Shown here: positions 25,550 to 37,700 of the stretch, one piece after another
How the letters are laid out: each line of letters opens with the position of its first letter
Numbering within the stretch: position 1 is the stretch's first letter
NCBI GenBank assembly: GCA_025345505.1
Contig: JANVCC010000125.1
Span: 5,117,388-5,181,387, forward strand
DNA: 64,000 nucleotides
Origin: Todiramphus chloris collaris
Lineage: Eukaryota; Chordata; Aves; Coraciiformes; Alcedinidae
Direction: 5' to 3'
Position numbers and translations under genes: made by a program
Notes under the pieces: generated by a model
Seen by the model: only the letters and a program-made list of their open reading frames with translations
Databases searched by the model: none
Told to the model about the DNA's origin: nothing

Positions 25550-25796
25550 CAAGTAACAAACAATAGGAAAAGAGAAAACAGTCTCAAGTTGCACCAGGGG
25601 AGGTTTAGGGTGGACAGTAGGAACAATTTCTTCACAGCTGCCCAGAAAAGTGGGAAAATCCCCATCCCTGGAGTGGTTGAAAAGCCACGTAGATACGTTA
25701 CTGAGGGACATGGTTTAGTGGTGGACTGGGCAGTGCTGGGTTAACAGTTCAACTTAATCTTGAAGTCTTTTTCAACCTAAATAATTCTAGGATTGC
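25550..25796 (+). mobile_element. CR1 LINE 3' fragment, forward
   Basis: Contains 'caagttgcaccaggggaggt', 'gggacatggtttagtggtgg' and the tail 'caacctaaataattctagga', the classic CR1 3' terminal blocks. Confidence 0.92.
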
Positions 25797-27380
25797 ACCA
25801 CCAGGGATTTTCCAGCCCCAAGTAAAACCCAGTGAAGCAATTGCAGAATCTAACCCTGTCTTGTTCCCCATCCCTCATTTTGGGTGGGGTTGTGAGGGAG
25901 AAAAAGGCCAGGTCAACATGGTACCACTTGTTTAAGCAAGGAAGACAACAGTTTGAAGCATGCAATGCCCTGGGAGAAGAGGCATCTGTGATGTGTTGAG
26001 CAGCCCCTGGGTGAGGGCAAACTCCAGCACTTATCCTCAAGTCCAATGACAATGGCTGAATACTGATTTTTCCTTCTCCTTCCCTACATCATTCTTCTTC
26101 ACTCCCTGGATTTACTTGTGCTTAATCCTGCAAAGTTAATTCTTTGTACCCTTTCTGGTTGCAACTGCCTCAAAATCAGGACAGGAAGGTGGGTCCCTAC
26201 CTCAGACCTTCATAGATGTTTCAATGCTTAACTCCCAAGGAAGCCAAGGGGAGCTTGAAGCTAATCCCATCCATGGGTTTAGTGAGAACTAACATAGGTT
26301 TATATCCTTTGCATGCCAGGAAAGACTCAGACCCTGTGGCTGCTCCTACCCCACCTCCCATGCACTCCTCCTTCCTGGGTGGTGTGAAGGTGGCCAGGTA
26401 CCTGCCCTGACAATCCTGCTGTGAGGCAAGGATACTCAGGTTCAAGAACACAACGTGGGCAGCCTGGGGCCAGGTTACACCAAGGTGTTGAAATCCTTCT
26501 GAGAACCTGCCCTTTGGCTTCCTCTCCAGCAGAGCAAAAAAATGGGGCCCCAAGGGCCTCCTAAATCTCTGTTTACCAGTAATAACCTTATTTGTTGGTA
26601 TCTCTGGGACTCCTGTATTGCCCAAATCCCAGTTGGGTCTGGATTTAGCTACAAAAAGGATCATATCTGTACTTGGGGACATTAACAGGGGTATCTAGCA
26701 GTGATATCCAGGTGTCACAAGCTCTCGAGAAGGTCACCACCCTTCCAGCTGCCCTAGGGCTGGAACCACACTGCAGAAGAGCTGTCAAGGAGACAGCTAC
26801 ATCTCTACCAGCAATGCATGGGGAACCACAGCAAGGGCTGTCCACACTTGTCTACACTGTTTAATCGCCAGCATGCTCCTCAGCTGTGACCAACTAGGAT
26901 CATCCCTGACAACTCCAGATCTATTTTCTAATTAGTATTTTGGATTCAGCCACCTTATATTGGATGAAGAGAGCTTGGCTACACAGATGGGCACCAGCTG
27001 ACCCCAGGGCCAGGCGCTGACACAGGGTGTTTTATCTGTTAACATGCCTTCCCCTTCTGCTGTCCCAGAACTTGTCAAGATAAGAATGTTGACAGCAGCA
27101 CACTGGAACAATACCACTGGGAGATACAAATTATTTTCCAGACCTTTTTGTATAAGCCTTCATAAATTTCTGCCTGGCTGAAACAGTAAGAGACACAGGC
27201 TGATGTAGGGCTATGGTGATTGAGATTGCATCCTCCTACTCACGTCCATTTGTTTAACTCTCCATGTAATTGCATGAACAACCTGACCGTGCTGCTTGCA
27301 AAACCCCCACAGGCCTGCTGTGAGTCAGCACTCAACAGACACTTCCAAAATGATTTGGTGTTTGTTGGTGTCTGCAGAGT

Positions 27381-27865
27381 CACACAGAACGGTGAGGGTT
27401 GGAATATCACCTCATCCAACCCCCCTGCTCCAGCAGGGTCACCCAGAGCAGGGGTCCCAGGGTTGCATTGTCCAGGTGAGTTTGGAATCTCTCCCAAGGA
27501 GGAGACTCCACAACCTCTCTGTGCAGCCTGGCTCAAGCTCTAGCACCCTAACAGGAAAGAATTTTCTCCTCCTGGGTTCCAGTTTGTGCCCATTGCCCCT
27601 GCTCCTGTCACTGGGCACCACTGACAAGAGTCTGGCCCCATCCTCTTGACCCCTGCCCTTTAGATATTGATCAGCACTGATCAGATCACCTCTCAGTCTT
27701 CTCCAGGCTAAACAGCCCCAGGTCTCTCAGCCTTTCCTCGACACAGAGATGCTCCAGTTCCCGCAGCATCTTCAGAGCTGCCACAGGACTCTCTCCAGTA
27801 GTTCCTTGTCTCTCTTGAACTACAAAGCCCAGAAATGGACACAGTACTCCAGATGTGGCCTTGGG
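27381..27865 (-). mobile_element. CR1 LINE fragment, reverse
   Basis: Antisense 3' end starting 'cacagaacggtgagggttgg', with 'caaccccctgctccagcagg'-type blocks and reaching the antisense 'cagatgtggcctt' block near 27860. Confidence 0.9.
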
Positions 27866-30800
27866 TCAGACTCATAAATACCCCATCCTACACAGCATAA
27901 CAGCTTGTTACTGCTATCTGTATAAACCTCCAGCTGCATTATATAAAGATACATGAAAGCAAAACAAATTAGCCATGGCCACTTGGTCAATTAACAAAAT
28001 TGTTCCTACCACTCAGCCAAGTTTAAAAAAAAAAGCCTCAGGCAGGTCAAGAAAAGCTCAGTCAGAGCAAACCTAGGAAGCCTCCATCCTGAGATATTGC
28101 AAACTCTGTACAAAGCTTCTGGACTGTTACTAGCAAGGGCAATACCAAATTAAAGTGCTTAGGGACTATCAAGGAGACATGGTCCCTAATTAGAAATGGC
28201 TGCAATAATTGCCAACCCATTCTCTTCCACTTTGGCAAACCAAGCCTTCAGGAGTTTAAGCATCCAGCTAGAGCTTGAGAAATTGATGGAAGAGATTACA
28301 CAGAATAGCTTAAAAAGAAACCACCAACACCCAAAGATCTTATTTACCTATAGGTGACCTGTGGGAAGGAATTAGAGACTACTTGGTCTAACTCACCTGG
28401 GCAGCTAAATAATCTGTCCTTATTAGAAGAGAAGCAGTGGTCTAGATGCAATCCATCAAGATAGAAACACAGCATTTTCTTTTTAAAGAAGTCATCAGGT
28501 ATCTCCTTACCATCCCTCTGGCAGCACAGGACAACCCCAGCAAATGACTAGAAGCTACCCCACTTGGCAGGGACCTCACATCACACTCAGGCTCACAGCA
28601 GCAGGAGGAATTCACGAGTCCTCCTGGGGCTGTGGAAGCAGTTATTCAAAGGCTTATTTCTGAGACAAGCCAATCACTTGTAATTGCAACCTAATCCAGA
28701 CTTGGATTAAGAATGTTAAGTAATTTGTTGGAATTCCCCATGCCCCATCTTGCAGCGTCTCAGGATTAAGGGTTGGAAAAGCCATTCTCAGAGCCTGGGA
28801 CAAGCTTAGCTGAGCTCTTCACGAGACTTTATTTTCTTTTAGGTAATATGTGCTCAGCTGCTCACTACCATGGCCAAAAAGAAGCCCTAGGCAAAAACAG
28901 CTTGCATGTCACTACTCATTCCCTGTTGGACATCCACACTGGGCAGCCATCCCCCTTCCACAGCTCCATCAAACAAGTGCCAGGAGTTCTCCTTCACAGG
29001 GCACAAACCTGATAGCCTGGAGTTTTGGCCTCACTTTGGAAGCCTTTCCTCTGCCCCTCATTTTATTCCTCTGCCCTTCATTTTAATTGCAGGGTTTCAA
29101 TTTCTCACAGGTTAATTATTTCCTTTCCTTTGCAGACACTTTCCTTGGCATCAGCCAGCGCTGCATCTGCGAACACATGGCAAAGCCTGTCCAATTTGAG
29201 CTTATTTTGCAGCAATCCTAACTTGGCCGACTGTTGAGAGGCACAGAGTAGAGCTGTGTAAACCCAGGGAGTTCCTGAAGCACATTTTATTTATGTCAAA
29301 CTGCAAATGTGATCTTCTCTCCTGCTAAGATGCGTTGGAAAAGGAAATGCTTCCATTTATTGTGTCCAGAGGGAGAGAGGGGCTGAAGAACAGCAGCACT
29401 AGTCTCAACTCTCAAGTCATTCTGTCCCTTTCCTCTCATACTGACAAAAGCATTTCCCCTTCAAAGTTGGTTCTATTGTTTCCAATTTTTCTTCATTTTT
29501 GCAACATCAGACCTCAAGGGAAGGGGGCAGGAGAGGGAAAACCCTCTGGAAACCCTTCACATTTCTCTTCCTCGTATCCCCACAGGGGTTTCCCACCTCT
29601 CACATGTCTGCCTGAGTAGAGCTGGCTTGTTTTCCACTTAATCTGATCACCCACCAGAGAGCAGACGCAGAGTACAAGCAGCAGCTCAACAGCAAACGCT
29701 CCTCACTGAGGAGTTTTCATCACACCCACGTCCCCCTCTGCACCAATTAAGATGAATCAGCCAAAAGCCCATCTTCTGCAAGCCACCTACGTGTGAGCAA
29801 AGGCCTTGTCATTAAGCAGATGAAAGAACAGCTCAGCAGCTTTAATGACCACCCTTCCTCAGGTCACCTGCTGGTACCCCTTCTCTACCTCATGCAGCCC
29901 AGATGGGGTTGGTAGTGCTGCTCTCTTGCCCAACTGCTATGGAAAGGGGCTGCTGGAAACAGGAGGCTCATGCACTTCCCCCCCTCCCCCATCACCAAGG
30001 ATCAATAATCTGTTGGCCATGCATCAAGAGCCTGACTCATCCCCAGGAGAAATCACGACATGGGACGGTTTCCAATGGGCACTGCTCCATCTGAAGGCTT
30101 TAGAGCTTGCAAATAGGTGCCAACATACAAGGCTTTATGTTCCTGTCTCTCCAGGAAGCTGATGTTAAAGGCAGAGGGAAGGACAGAACTCCAACAGAGC
30201 CTTCAGCTGTTCAAATGACTTCCTATGAGGGAACAGGTATCACTCGGACGCTTCCAAGCTGTAGATTGAGATGATCATACCTCCTTCAGCCACAAGCTCC
30301 TACCCCATCCCCCTGAGGCCCAGCAGGCTAGTGTTTGGGAAAGGTGAGGTTCAGAGAGGCTCATGAAGTTTGGCAAAGTCTGAGTGACCTGACCCAGCCT
30401 GCCCTGTTGCAAGGGAGCAGGCTAAGGGGGGTTGAGTTATTGTCTTCAGCTATTAATATAGGATGTCTATGAAGAGACCAGAGCCAGGATTCTCCTTGGA
30501 GGTGCACAGAGAAAGGACAAGCAGGTAGTTAAAAGATGCAACAAGGGAAATTCCAACAGAGATAAGCAAAAAAAACCAAAACAAATCACTGGGGCAGTGA
30601 TTAACTTCCAAAACAGGGACCCTGAGATACGGTGGAGGAATCTCCCTCCCCTGAAAGAGTGAATTTTGGCTGGAGAAAGCCCTAAACAACCCAAAGTTGG
30701 CCATCCTTTGAGCAGGAGGTTGGACTTCAGCCCTCAAGAGACACTCCCAACCTCAACATTTCTGGGAAGAGGCTGGACATAGGCAGCAGATACCAAAGCA

Positions 30801-31142
30801 AGACTGGAGGAACATCTCAGTACCTCCCATCACCCAGAGGGTTTATCTTATCAAAGCAGCCATAGTATCAGTGCTGTCCTTATGCCATCACACACAGCAC
30901 AGGACATCCCCAGCCTGGGGGCAGCGAGGCAAGCTCAGAAGGTTTATTTAAGCACTGTTATGTAACTAGAGCAGTCCTAAGCCCATCCCCAGCAGTGCAT
31001 GAGCAGTCTACCAGCTATGTTCCTGGTACATTTGCCTTGAGGTCCCCTCCCACCCGAGATAATTGAGTTTTATGAAAAGCACATTAGTAACCTAAGAAGT
31101 TACAGGGGAAGGTATCACTTCCACCAAGGGAAGAACTAGATC

Positions 31143-31202
31143 TCCCCCCCCCCCTTTTTTTTTTATTTAAAACAAAAACAACCAAAGAACAAAAAAAAAA
31201 GG
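31143..31202 (+). repeat. C-run, T-run and A-rich low-complexity block
   Basis: A run of about 13 C passes straight into about 11 T and then an A-rich stretch. Length calls here are likely to be unreliable. Confidence 0.75.
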
Positions 31203-33934
31203 AAGTAATCAAAGGAAAAATGCTAAATTTTTGACTTTGCATTTCACTAGTCTAATATGGGCAAAAATGCTAGTACCTTGATTTTGGGCTGCCAAGTCTC
31301 TTCAGCATCAAAGCACAGGCTTTTCTGTGCCTACAGAAAAGGCACTTGATTGGAAAAGCCAAGTTGAAATCATCCCTGGAAGGTTCAAGGCAGGTAAAGG
31401 TTTATCTGAGTGCATCAATAGTGCTTGGAGTCACCAAAGAAGAGGAGCGCTACTCTCACGGGTGTAGGTGTCAGGCCCTGATCCTGCTCCACAGCATCCT
31501 GAGCAGTGGAAAAAAATGCCTGTCAGATTGAGCATCAGGCCAGGCTGCTGCTTTGTGCACCTGATGTCAACAGCTAGTAGCTCAACTTCTCCAACCTGTA
31601 TCTCGCTTGCTTATGGCCAAGGGCCAGAAGGACACACCCCAGGCTTATCAGCCTCTTTAAAGCTTAAGTGTTTCAAGCCCATTGTGTTTTCCCAGGTATC
31701 AAACAACCCATTCTGAGGTGAATAACACATGAACTCTCCACCTTGCTTTTGCTTCATACCTCCCCTGCACCTGGATTAGTGTCACTAAGCTTTTTGACAG
31801 AAATGGTCAAGCCCCATAGAACTAACCTGTTTATAGAGCAACACAACCTTTAAGGAAAAGATGCTTCATTTAAGCTCTTGCAGAACAGCCAAACAATGCC
31901 TGTTTAGTCTTTGCAGCCCTAACATCCAGAGCATTTGAGCATAGCCAACAAGCCCTTAAGTATTGCCAGCCTGGCCCTCCTCATCTAGTGCAGCACAAGG
32001 AACACACACAAGGCTTCCAGCCCTATTTTGCTCTCACTGGAGATGAGCCATCTCAATTTAGCTCCAAGAATGGCCTTTTGGGGAGAAGCAGGATGCTTTG
32101 AGAGAAACAGGGGAGCTGTTGAGGAACACACAGCCCCCGTAAGTGTGAAATATTGACAGCACCCACTTGGTGGATCCATCACTGCAACACAAAAAGAGGA
32201 CGAGGATGGACAGGGCCATGTGGGACAGCAATTACCCAGCCTTTCCACACCACTAACTCAGCAGAGGATTACAACACTGATAGGAACCTGCTGGAGAAAA
32301 GGCCAAGGACCAAAGTTACTCATTTCCTCCCAAAGCTGCAGTAGGATTTGCTTACCAGGGTGGTTTTCCACTGCACCCCCATAAGCTGTTCAAACTGCTG
32401 TAGCTGCTTTTACTGATTCAGCTCCTTTCTCTCACCTGGTGCCTGAGAATTTTTTCTCCAGGAAATACTTTAAAATATTTATTGGTTCAACAGAAACACT
32501 CACAGTGCTCATCCAATTGCATTTTGTGTGGGTTTTCTCCCTTCTTTGGGATGGGACAAGCTCTTCACCACGTTTAGTGGTGAATATTCACTTTAAACTC
32601 CTGAAAGCAAGAAAGCATTCAGCTGAGTGGTCAGCAAAACATCTCCATCATTGAGACCAAACTGATTACTTCTGGTTTAGAGGTACAAATCCAACACAGA
32701 GGTCAAGGCAGGCTTGGCAGTTCCTGCTTGTTGCTTGTGCAGCTGATAATTCATCAACCTTTGCCAGAAAAATAAATCTCGCCCTTCAGATTGATTTAGA
32801 TCCCTGTTTTTCGGTATCAGTTGCCTCATTAAAACCAACATACACACTTGAGTCTTGGAAAGGCAGCCCAGTGTGTGTTTCACAAGCTGTCACAGCCCAG
32901 CCAAATCATGGAGCACACTCCAGTGCAGACGTGAGATAAACCAGCGTTGGCTTCACCCGTGCATTTCCCCCTCTTACATCTGTCACGACTCCGCTACCAC
33001 GCGGAGATTCAATTTTGCTGGCTCAGTTTTGCATACAGGCCCTGAGGGACCAGGCACAAATGGTTATTTGGAGGTCTGCAGGAAGGCTCTACGCTTGAAA
33101 GCAAAGGAATTGCTCTCAAGCCTAATCCCCAAGCATACACAAACCCCATTATAGATGCTGCGCCCTGGCTCTGAACTCTGCACTTCATCTCACAGCATAA
33201 CCACATCCTGGATGAGTTGCTGAAAAGCCTCCAAGTCACCAATACTCAAAACAAAAAAGAAATCCCTTCCAGTTTTAATGAAGTGCATCTCAAGTACCTG
33301 ACTTCCAGCCGAAATAGCAACAATTTAAACGCAAGAACAAGTCGCTGCAAATGAACACACAGGAAGCACCAAGAGCCTTGGACTGCAGTGACCTGAACAT
33401 CAGCCCTGAGACACCAGGAGTTGTTGCTGCCAAATGCAACAGCTTGCTTACACCTGAGATTCACTGGCATGTAGGCAAACTGTTGCCAGGTACATGCTGA
33501 TCTCACTTTTATTTTTTTGTCCTCTGAAAAGCAGCCAATTAGGCAGCAAACACCAGCAGTTTCTTCCATCCATCCCTGCCTGCTCCATGCCCAGCGGGAG
33601 CAGACTGGAAAGGATTCAGCCTGATGACAAAGCTGTCACCCCACGCAGGCACAGCTCCGGTGAGATTGGTACTGCTCCCCAGCACACTCACATCCTGACA
33701 TCTTTTGGTCCAGCTCCCAGCCAGCACCATCCTGTCCCAACACTAAAGCTGGGGCTGGACAGTTTAGTTTCTGCTATGGATACAGTGAGCTGAGCCAGAG
33801 ACAACGGAAGCAAATACAGGAAAAAGTATGGCCCCAAATGAGATGTCCGCCCCCAGACCAAGGTTTAGAGGTGATTAAAAGTACACTTTGCTCAAGCCAA
33901 GGTGAATTTCATCCCTCCAATGTGAGACTTGCTT

Positions 33935-33940
33935 TTTAAT
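33935..33940 (-). other. Possible polyadenylation signal of the topoisomerase gene
   Basis: ATTAAA on the minus strand, about 660 bases past the stop codon at 34602. A canonical AATAAA lies further on at 33508-33513. Which one is used cannot be decided from sequence alone. Confidence 0.3.
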
Positions 33941-34601
33941 CCAGCATCTTCTCCTCCTCCTTCCTCCTCCTGCCCTGACATCCGCTCCCTCCCACAGAAT
34001 TTTTCCAGTTTGATTATTTGTGCAATTGCACAATTTTCTCCTCTCCTGAAAGCAAAAGGACACAAAATACTCCCAAGTGTAAAACCCTGAGATTTTTCCC
34101 TTTCTCCCAGTGCATCCCTGAGCCAAGGCCAGGTCTCACACTGCCGCTGCCTGTTTTGGTGCTGTCTCTGCCTTGGGTTTCCCTACCAAGACAATTCGAG
34201 CCTGAAAAGGGCAGCACAGCTCCACTACATCAAGGTGATAGGATTAGATCTAATCTTGTTTGTTAGCACAATTAAGGCTCTCATTCAGTCTTCTCCCCAG
34301 ACTCCAGAGGAGGTAAGAAAAAGATCCAAAGCACTTGGCAACTCTGAAGAAGAATTAAAAGTTCACCTCAGAGTCACTGCAGTGAGGAAGAGTGTCACAA
34401 GTCAGCAATACCCATTTCAACTAGAAACATGGTGTTTGGTTTGGTTTGTTTTTTTATACAAAAGAAAAAGGCACAAAATACCCTTATCAAACTCTTTCAT
34501 TAGTCAACAACCCAGACTCTGCAACAACTGCAGCAGCACATAAGAGAAAGCTTCCAACTGCACCAGCCAAGCACAACAAGGTAACGTGAAAGGCACTGTT
34601 C

Positions 34602-34704
34602 TCAGAATTCAAAGTCCTCATTGGTCATGTCGATCGCCCAGGCAAACTTCTCCCTCTGTGTCTTGTTGTAGATCTTCTCGATGGGCACACCAAACTTCTT
34701 GCAC
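34602..34704 (-). CDS. TOP1MT: TOP1MT core exon 13 (C-terminus)
   Basis: Acceptor cgtacag; one base completes Trp, then [20 protein letters not shown] and [13 protein letters not shown] before TGA. This segment packs around the catalytic tyrosine domain. The end EDFEF is the family terminus. Confidence 0.93.
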
Positions 34705-37700
34705 CTGTACGGGCCACAAGACAGCAGAGAGGATGTTCTACTTACCACAGTGGTCCTCTCTGTTCAGGGTGCAGAGTCTTCCACCCAACCAAACTCCATA
34801 GCCCCAAGCTCCATAACAAATTAACTTTGTGCCACTGTCAGTCAAGACATGGCAAGTGACCCCTTCTTGCCCCAAACCCTGAAGGAGCATCCTTGTAACC
34901 ATGAGCCAGCAGTGTGCTCTTGTGGCCAGAAAGGCCTATGGTGTAGTGGGAGTGCATTAAGAAGAGTGTGACCAGCAGGTTGTGGGAGGTTCTCCTTCCC
35001 CTCTGCTCTGACCTACTGAGGACACATCTAGAAAACTGTGTCCAGTTCTGGGCTCCCCAGTTCAAGAAAGACAAGGAACTACTGGAGTGTCCAGTGGAGG
35101 CTACGAAGTTGCTGAGAGGACTGGAGCATCTATACTGAAGAAAGGCTGAGAGCCCTGGGGCTGTTTTGCTCAGAGTAGAAAAAACTGTGAGGGGATCTGA
35201 TTGATGCTGACCCATATCTAAAGGGCAGGGGTCAAGAGGATGGGGCCAGACTCTTGTCAGTGGTGCCCAGCAAGGCAAACCTTGCACAGGGGCACAAACC
35301 CATAGAACCCAGAAGTTCCATCTCAACAGGAGGAAAACCAACGTTGCTGTGAGTGTCTGAGCCTGGCTTAGGCTGCCCAGAGAAGCTGCAGAGTCTCCTC
35401 CTCAGGAGAGATTCCAAACCCCCCTGGATAATGAGATCCTCAGCCCCTGCTCTGGATGACCCTACTGGGACAAGCAGCTTGGACTGGGTGATCTCCAGAG
35501 CTCCCTTCCAACCCCTGCATTCTGTGATCCTGCAGTTATTTGCAGTAATCCTTAGCTGTGAATTTTGCTGGCCTCCCCCAACACTTATTGCTTAGGCAGG
35601 TTCCTCTGATCAGAAACAAAGGTTATTCCTTTCCCCCAAGCACTCAGATGTGTTTACCCCCCTCCCCAGCAGTGCTAGTGACCCACACTTGTCTAAAGGA
35701 CCATTTGCCCCATACAATGCCCAAGACTTACCAAGCTATACTAATCCTGGGGTCAAGGTAATTGAGCTTGGATGTGCCCAGAGCTATCTGCTTGTTCTCC
35801 TCCTTGTCTGTGGCCTGGACATTCAACCTGGCCAATTGCTCTTCCAGACGCTTCAACAGCTTCTTTTTCTTCTCCACATTGCTGAGGGCAGAGAACAGCA
35901 ACACAGACAGCATGTTAAAGGGGAAGCAGCAGCAGATATGAAACACAGACCAGTTTTGGTCTGCTGCTGCCTGGAAGCATGATGGGAAGCCAACAGTCTT
36001 CAGCTAAGGTGAGCATAGGGGCTGCTCTGAAGTCCTATAAGGCTGAGTCCAGAAATACTCCAGAATGGCCTAGTGGAAGATGCCATTCAGCAGTAACCTA
36101 TTTCCCAAGTACACTGACCTCATGAGACTCTTTAAAAAAGAGAATTATTACCACCAAAGTGGGCTAAGTACAAAAGCCAGCACACCACAAAGACCATCTC
36201 CCTCAAATCCAGCCTCCCTGAGCACCAGCCATCTCTGACAACCTGTTAGGCATCTCACCAGCACAGGACATGAACAGAAAAGAGGAAACACTACAGTAAA
36301 ACATTAAATACAACCCTTGTTTCTCTCCTCCAGCCTCTTCCTAGCTCTGAGCAACAAGTCATATTTGGGCTCTGGGTTAGGGATAAGCAAATTTGGACAG
36401 ACCCCATGCAATGACTACTGCAGAGATCAGACAGGCCACAATCCACCACTCAAGTGTCCCACAAGAACATGCATGAAGGCCAATCTGTCTAACACCAGCT
36501 CCAACCTCATGCTTGGCATCCTTTGCACTATGACATTCGTAGGCTATCTCCAAGCCAAACTTGGGCTGAAGTCTCAGTGTTTGGTGAGGTGTCCCTTACC
36601 ATCAAGGAATCCTCCTGAAGGAGCACTCTGCAATTCTGGCTGTTGCAAGGAACCATCCACAAGACCTCCACCCATCTGCTAGGCTGCCACGGAACGAGAG
36701 GTACCTGATACCCAACATGGGCATTTCTGTTCTGATGAGATGCATGTTGGGTGTCAGACCACCCCCCATTTGCAGGCCCTCAAAAGGGGGATTGTAAGGA
36801 AGAGTCACTCACGCTTCTGCTTTGGCATCTTTTGTGTCTTCAAACTCCTCCTCAGCTTTTTTCAGCTCTTGCTGGGCTTTCTCCACCTCCTGTTTCTTGG
36901 CATCGATCTGTGAAGGTAAACACAAAGTGAGCCCATGCTCAGCCCTCCCTGGAAGTTTCAGCTGCCTCTCTTTTTTTCCTTTGTCACATTTCTCCTCAAA
37001 TTTCTCACCAGCCGTACTCCAGAGCCAACAATTTGCCCCTCTACAGCATCTGCTGGAGCTCAAGCATTTCTTGGCATCTTGCAAAAAGTTCCTCACAGCA
37101 CTGATGCCAGAAACACTCGCAGCTCTTCCCTGTCCATCTTGTGTAACTGCCCAAGGCTGACTGGCTCATGACAGTACAGAGGACAATTAAAAGTGGTAGG
37201 CTGAAGTATTTCTATAGCAGACCTATGCAGGAGGAGCAGCTGAAGTTTCAAACAGCCAGATGGGAAAACCAATTTCCCTGGTCCCGAAACAACTGTGTCG
37301 AAGCTGTGCCATCACACAAGGCACCTCTCTTGCTTTGAGGACACCACAAGGGATGAAAAAATATCTAACTCTGTGTAAAATGTGCTTCATGCAACACTTG
37401 AGCTTATCTCATCCCTCTCCACTCCTGGGTTGCTGATCTCTACACTGATTACAAAAGCCACTAATCCTGGTACACTCCTTGCCACACTTGATCAATATTT
37501 AAGTTATTCACCTTTCTCTCTCCCTATCTCCCAAGTGCCCACACGAAAAAAGATCAGAGGAAAGATTAGGTCTGGGGACTCTAAGTTTGGTCACTCTCAC
37601 CTTCGTCTGAAGGATTTGCATCGACTTCTCAAAGGTTTTTGGTATAGACCTCTGATGATTGCACAGGATGGCCACAGCTCGGTTAGCTCGATTGTAGGAC

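Larger units (their letters stand above)
22330..34600. other. Long non-coding interval between LY6 and topoisomerase genes
   Basis: I could not support any exon here. Frames are below about 155 codons and show no family motif. Three CR1 fragments, a 25-base A-run at 23470 and a C-run/T-run block at 31145-31200 are present; the rest looks unique. The 3' UTR of the topoisomerase gene must occupy the last several hundred bases. Confidence 0.45.
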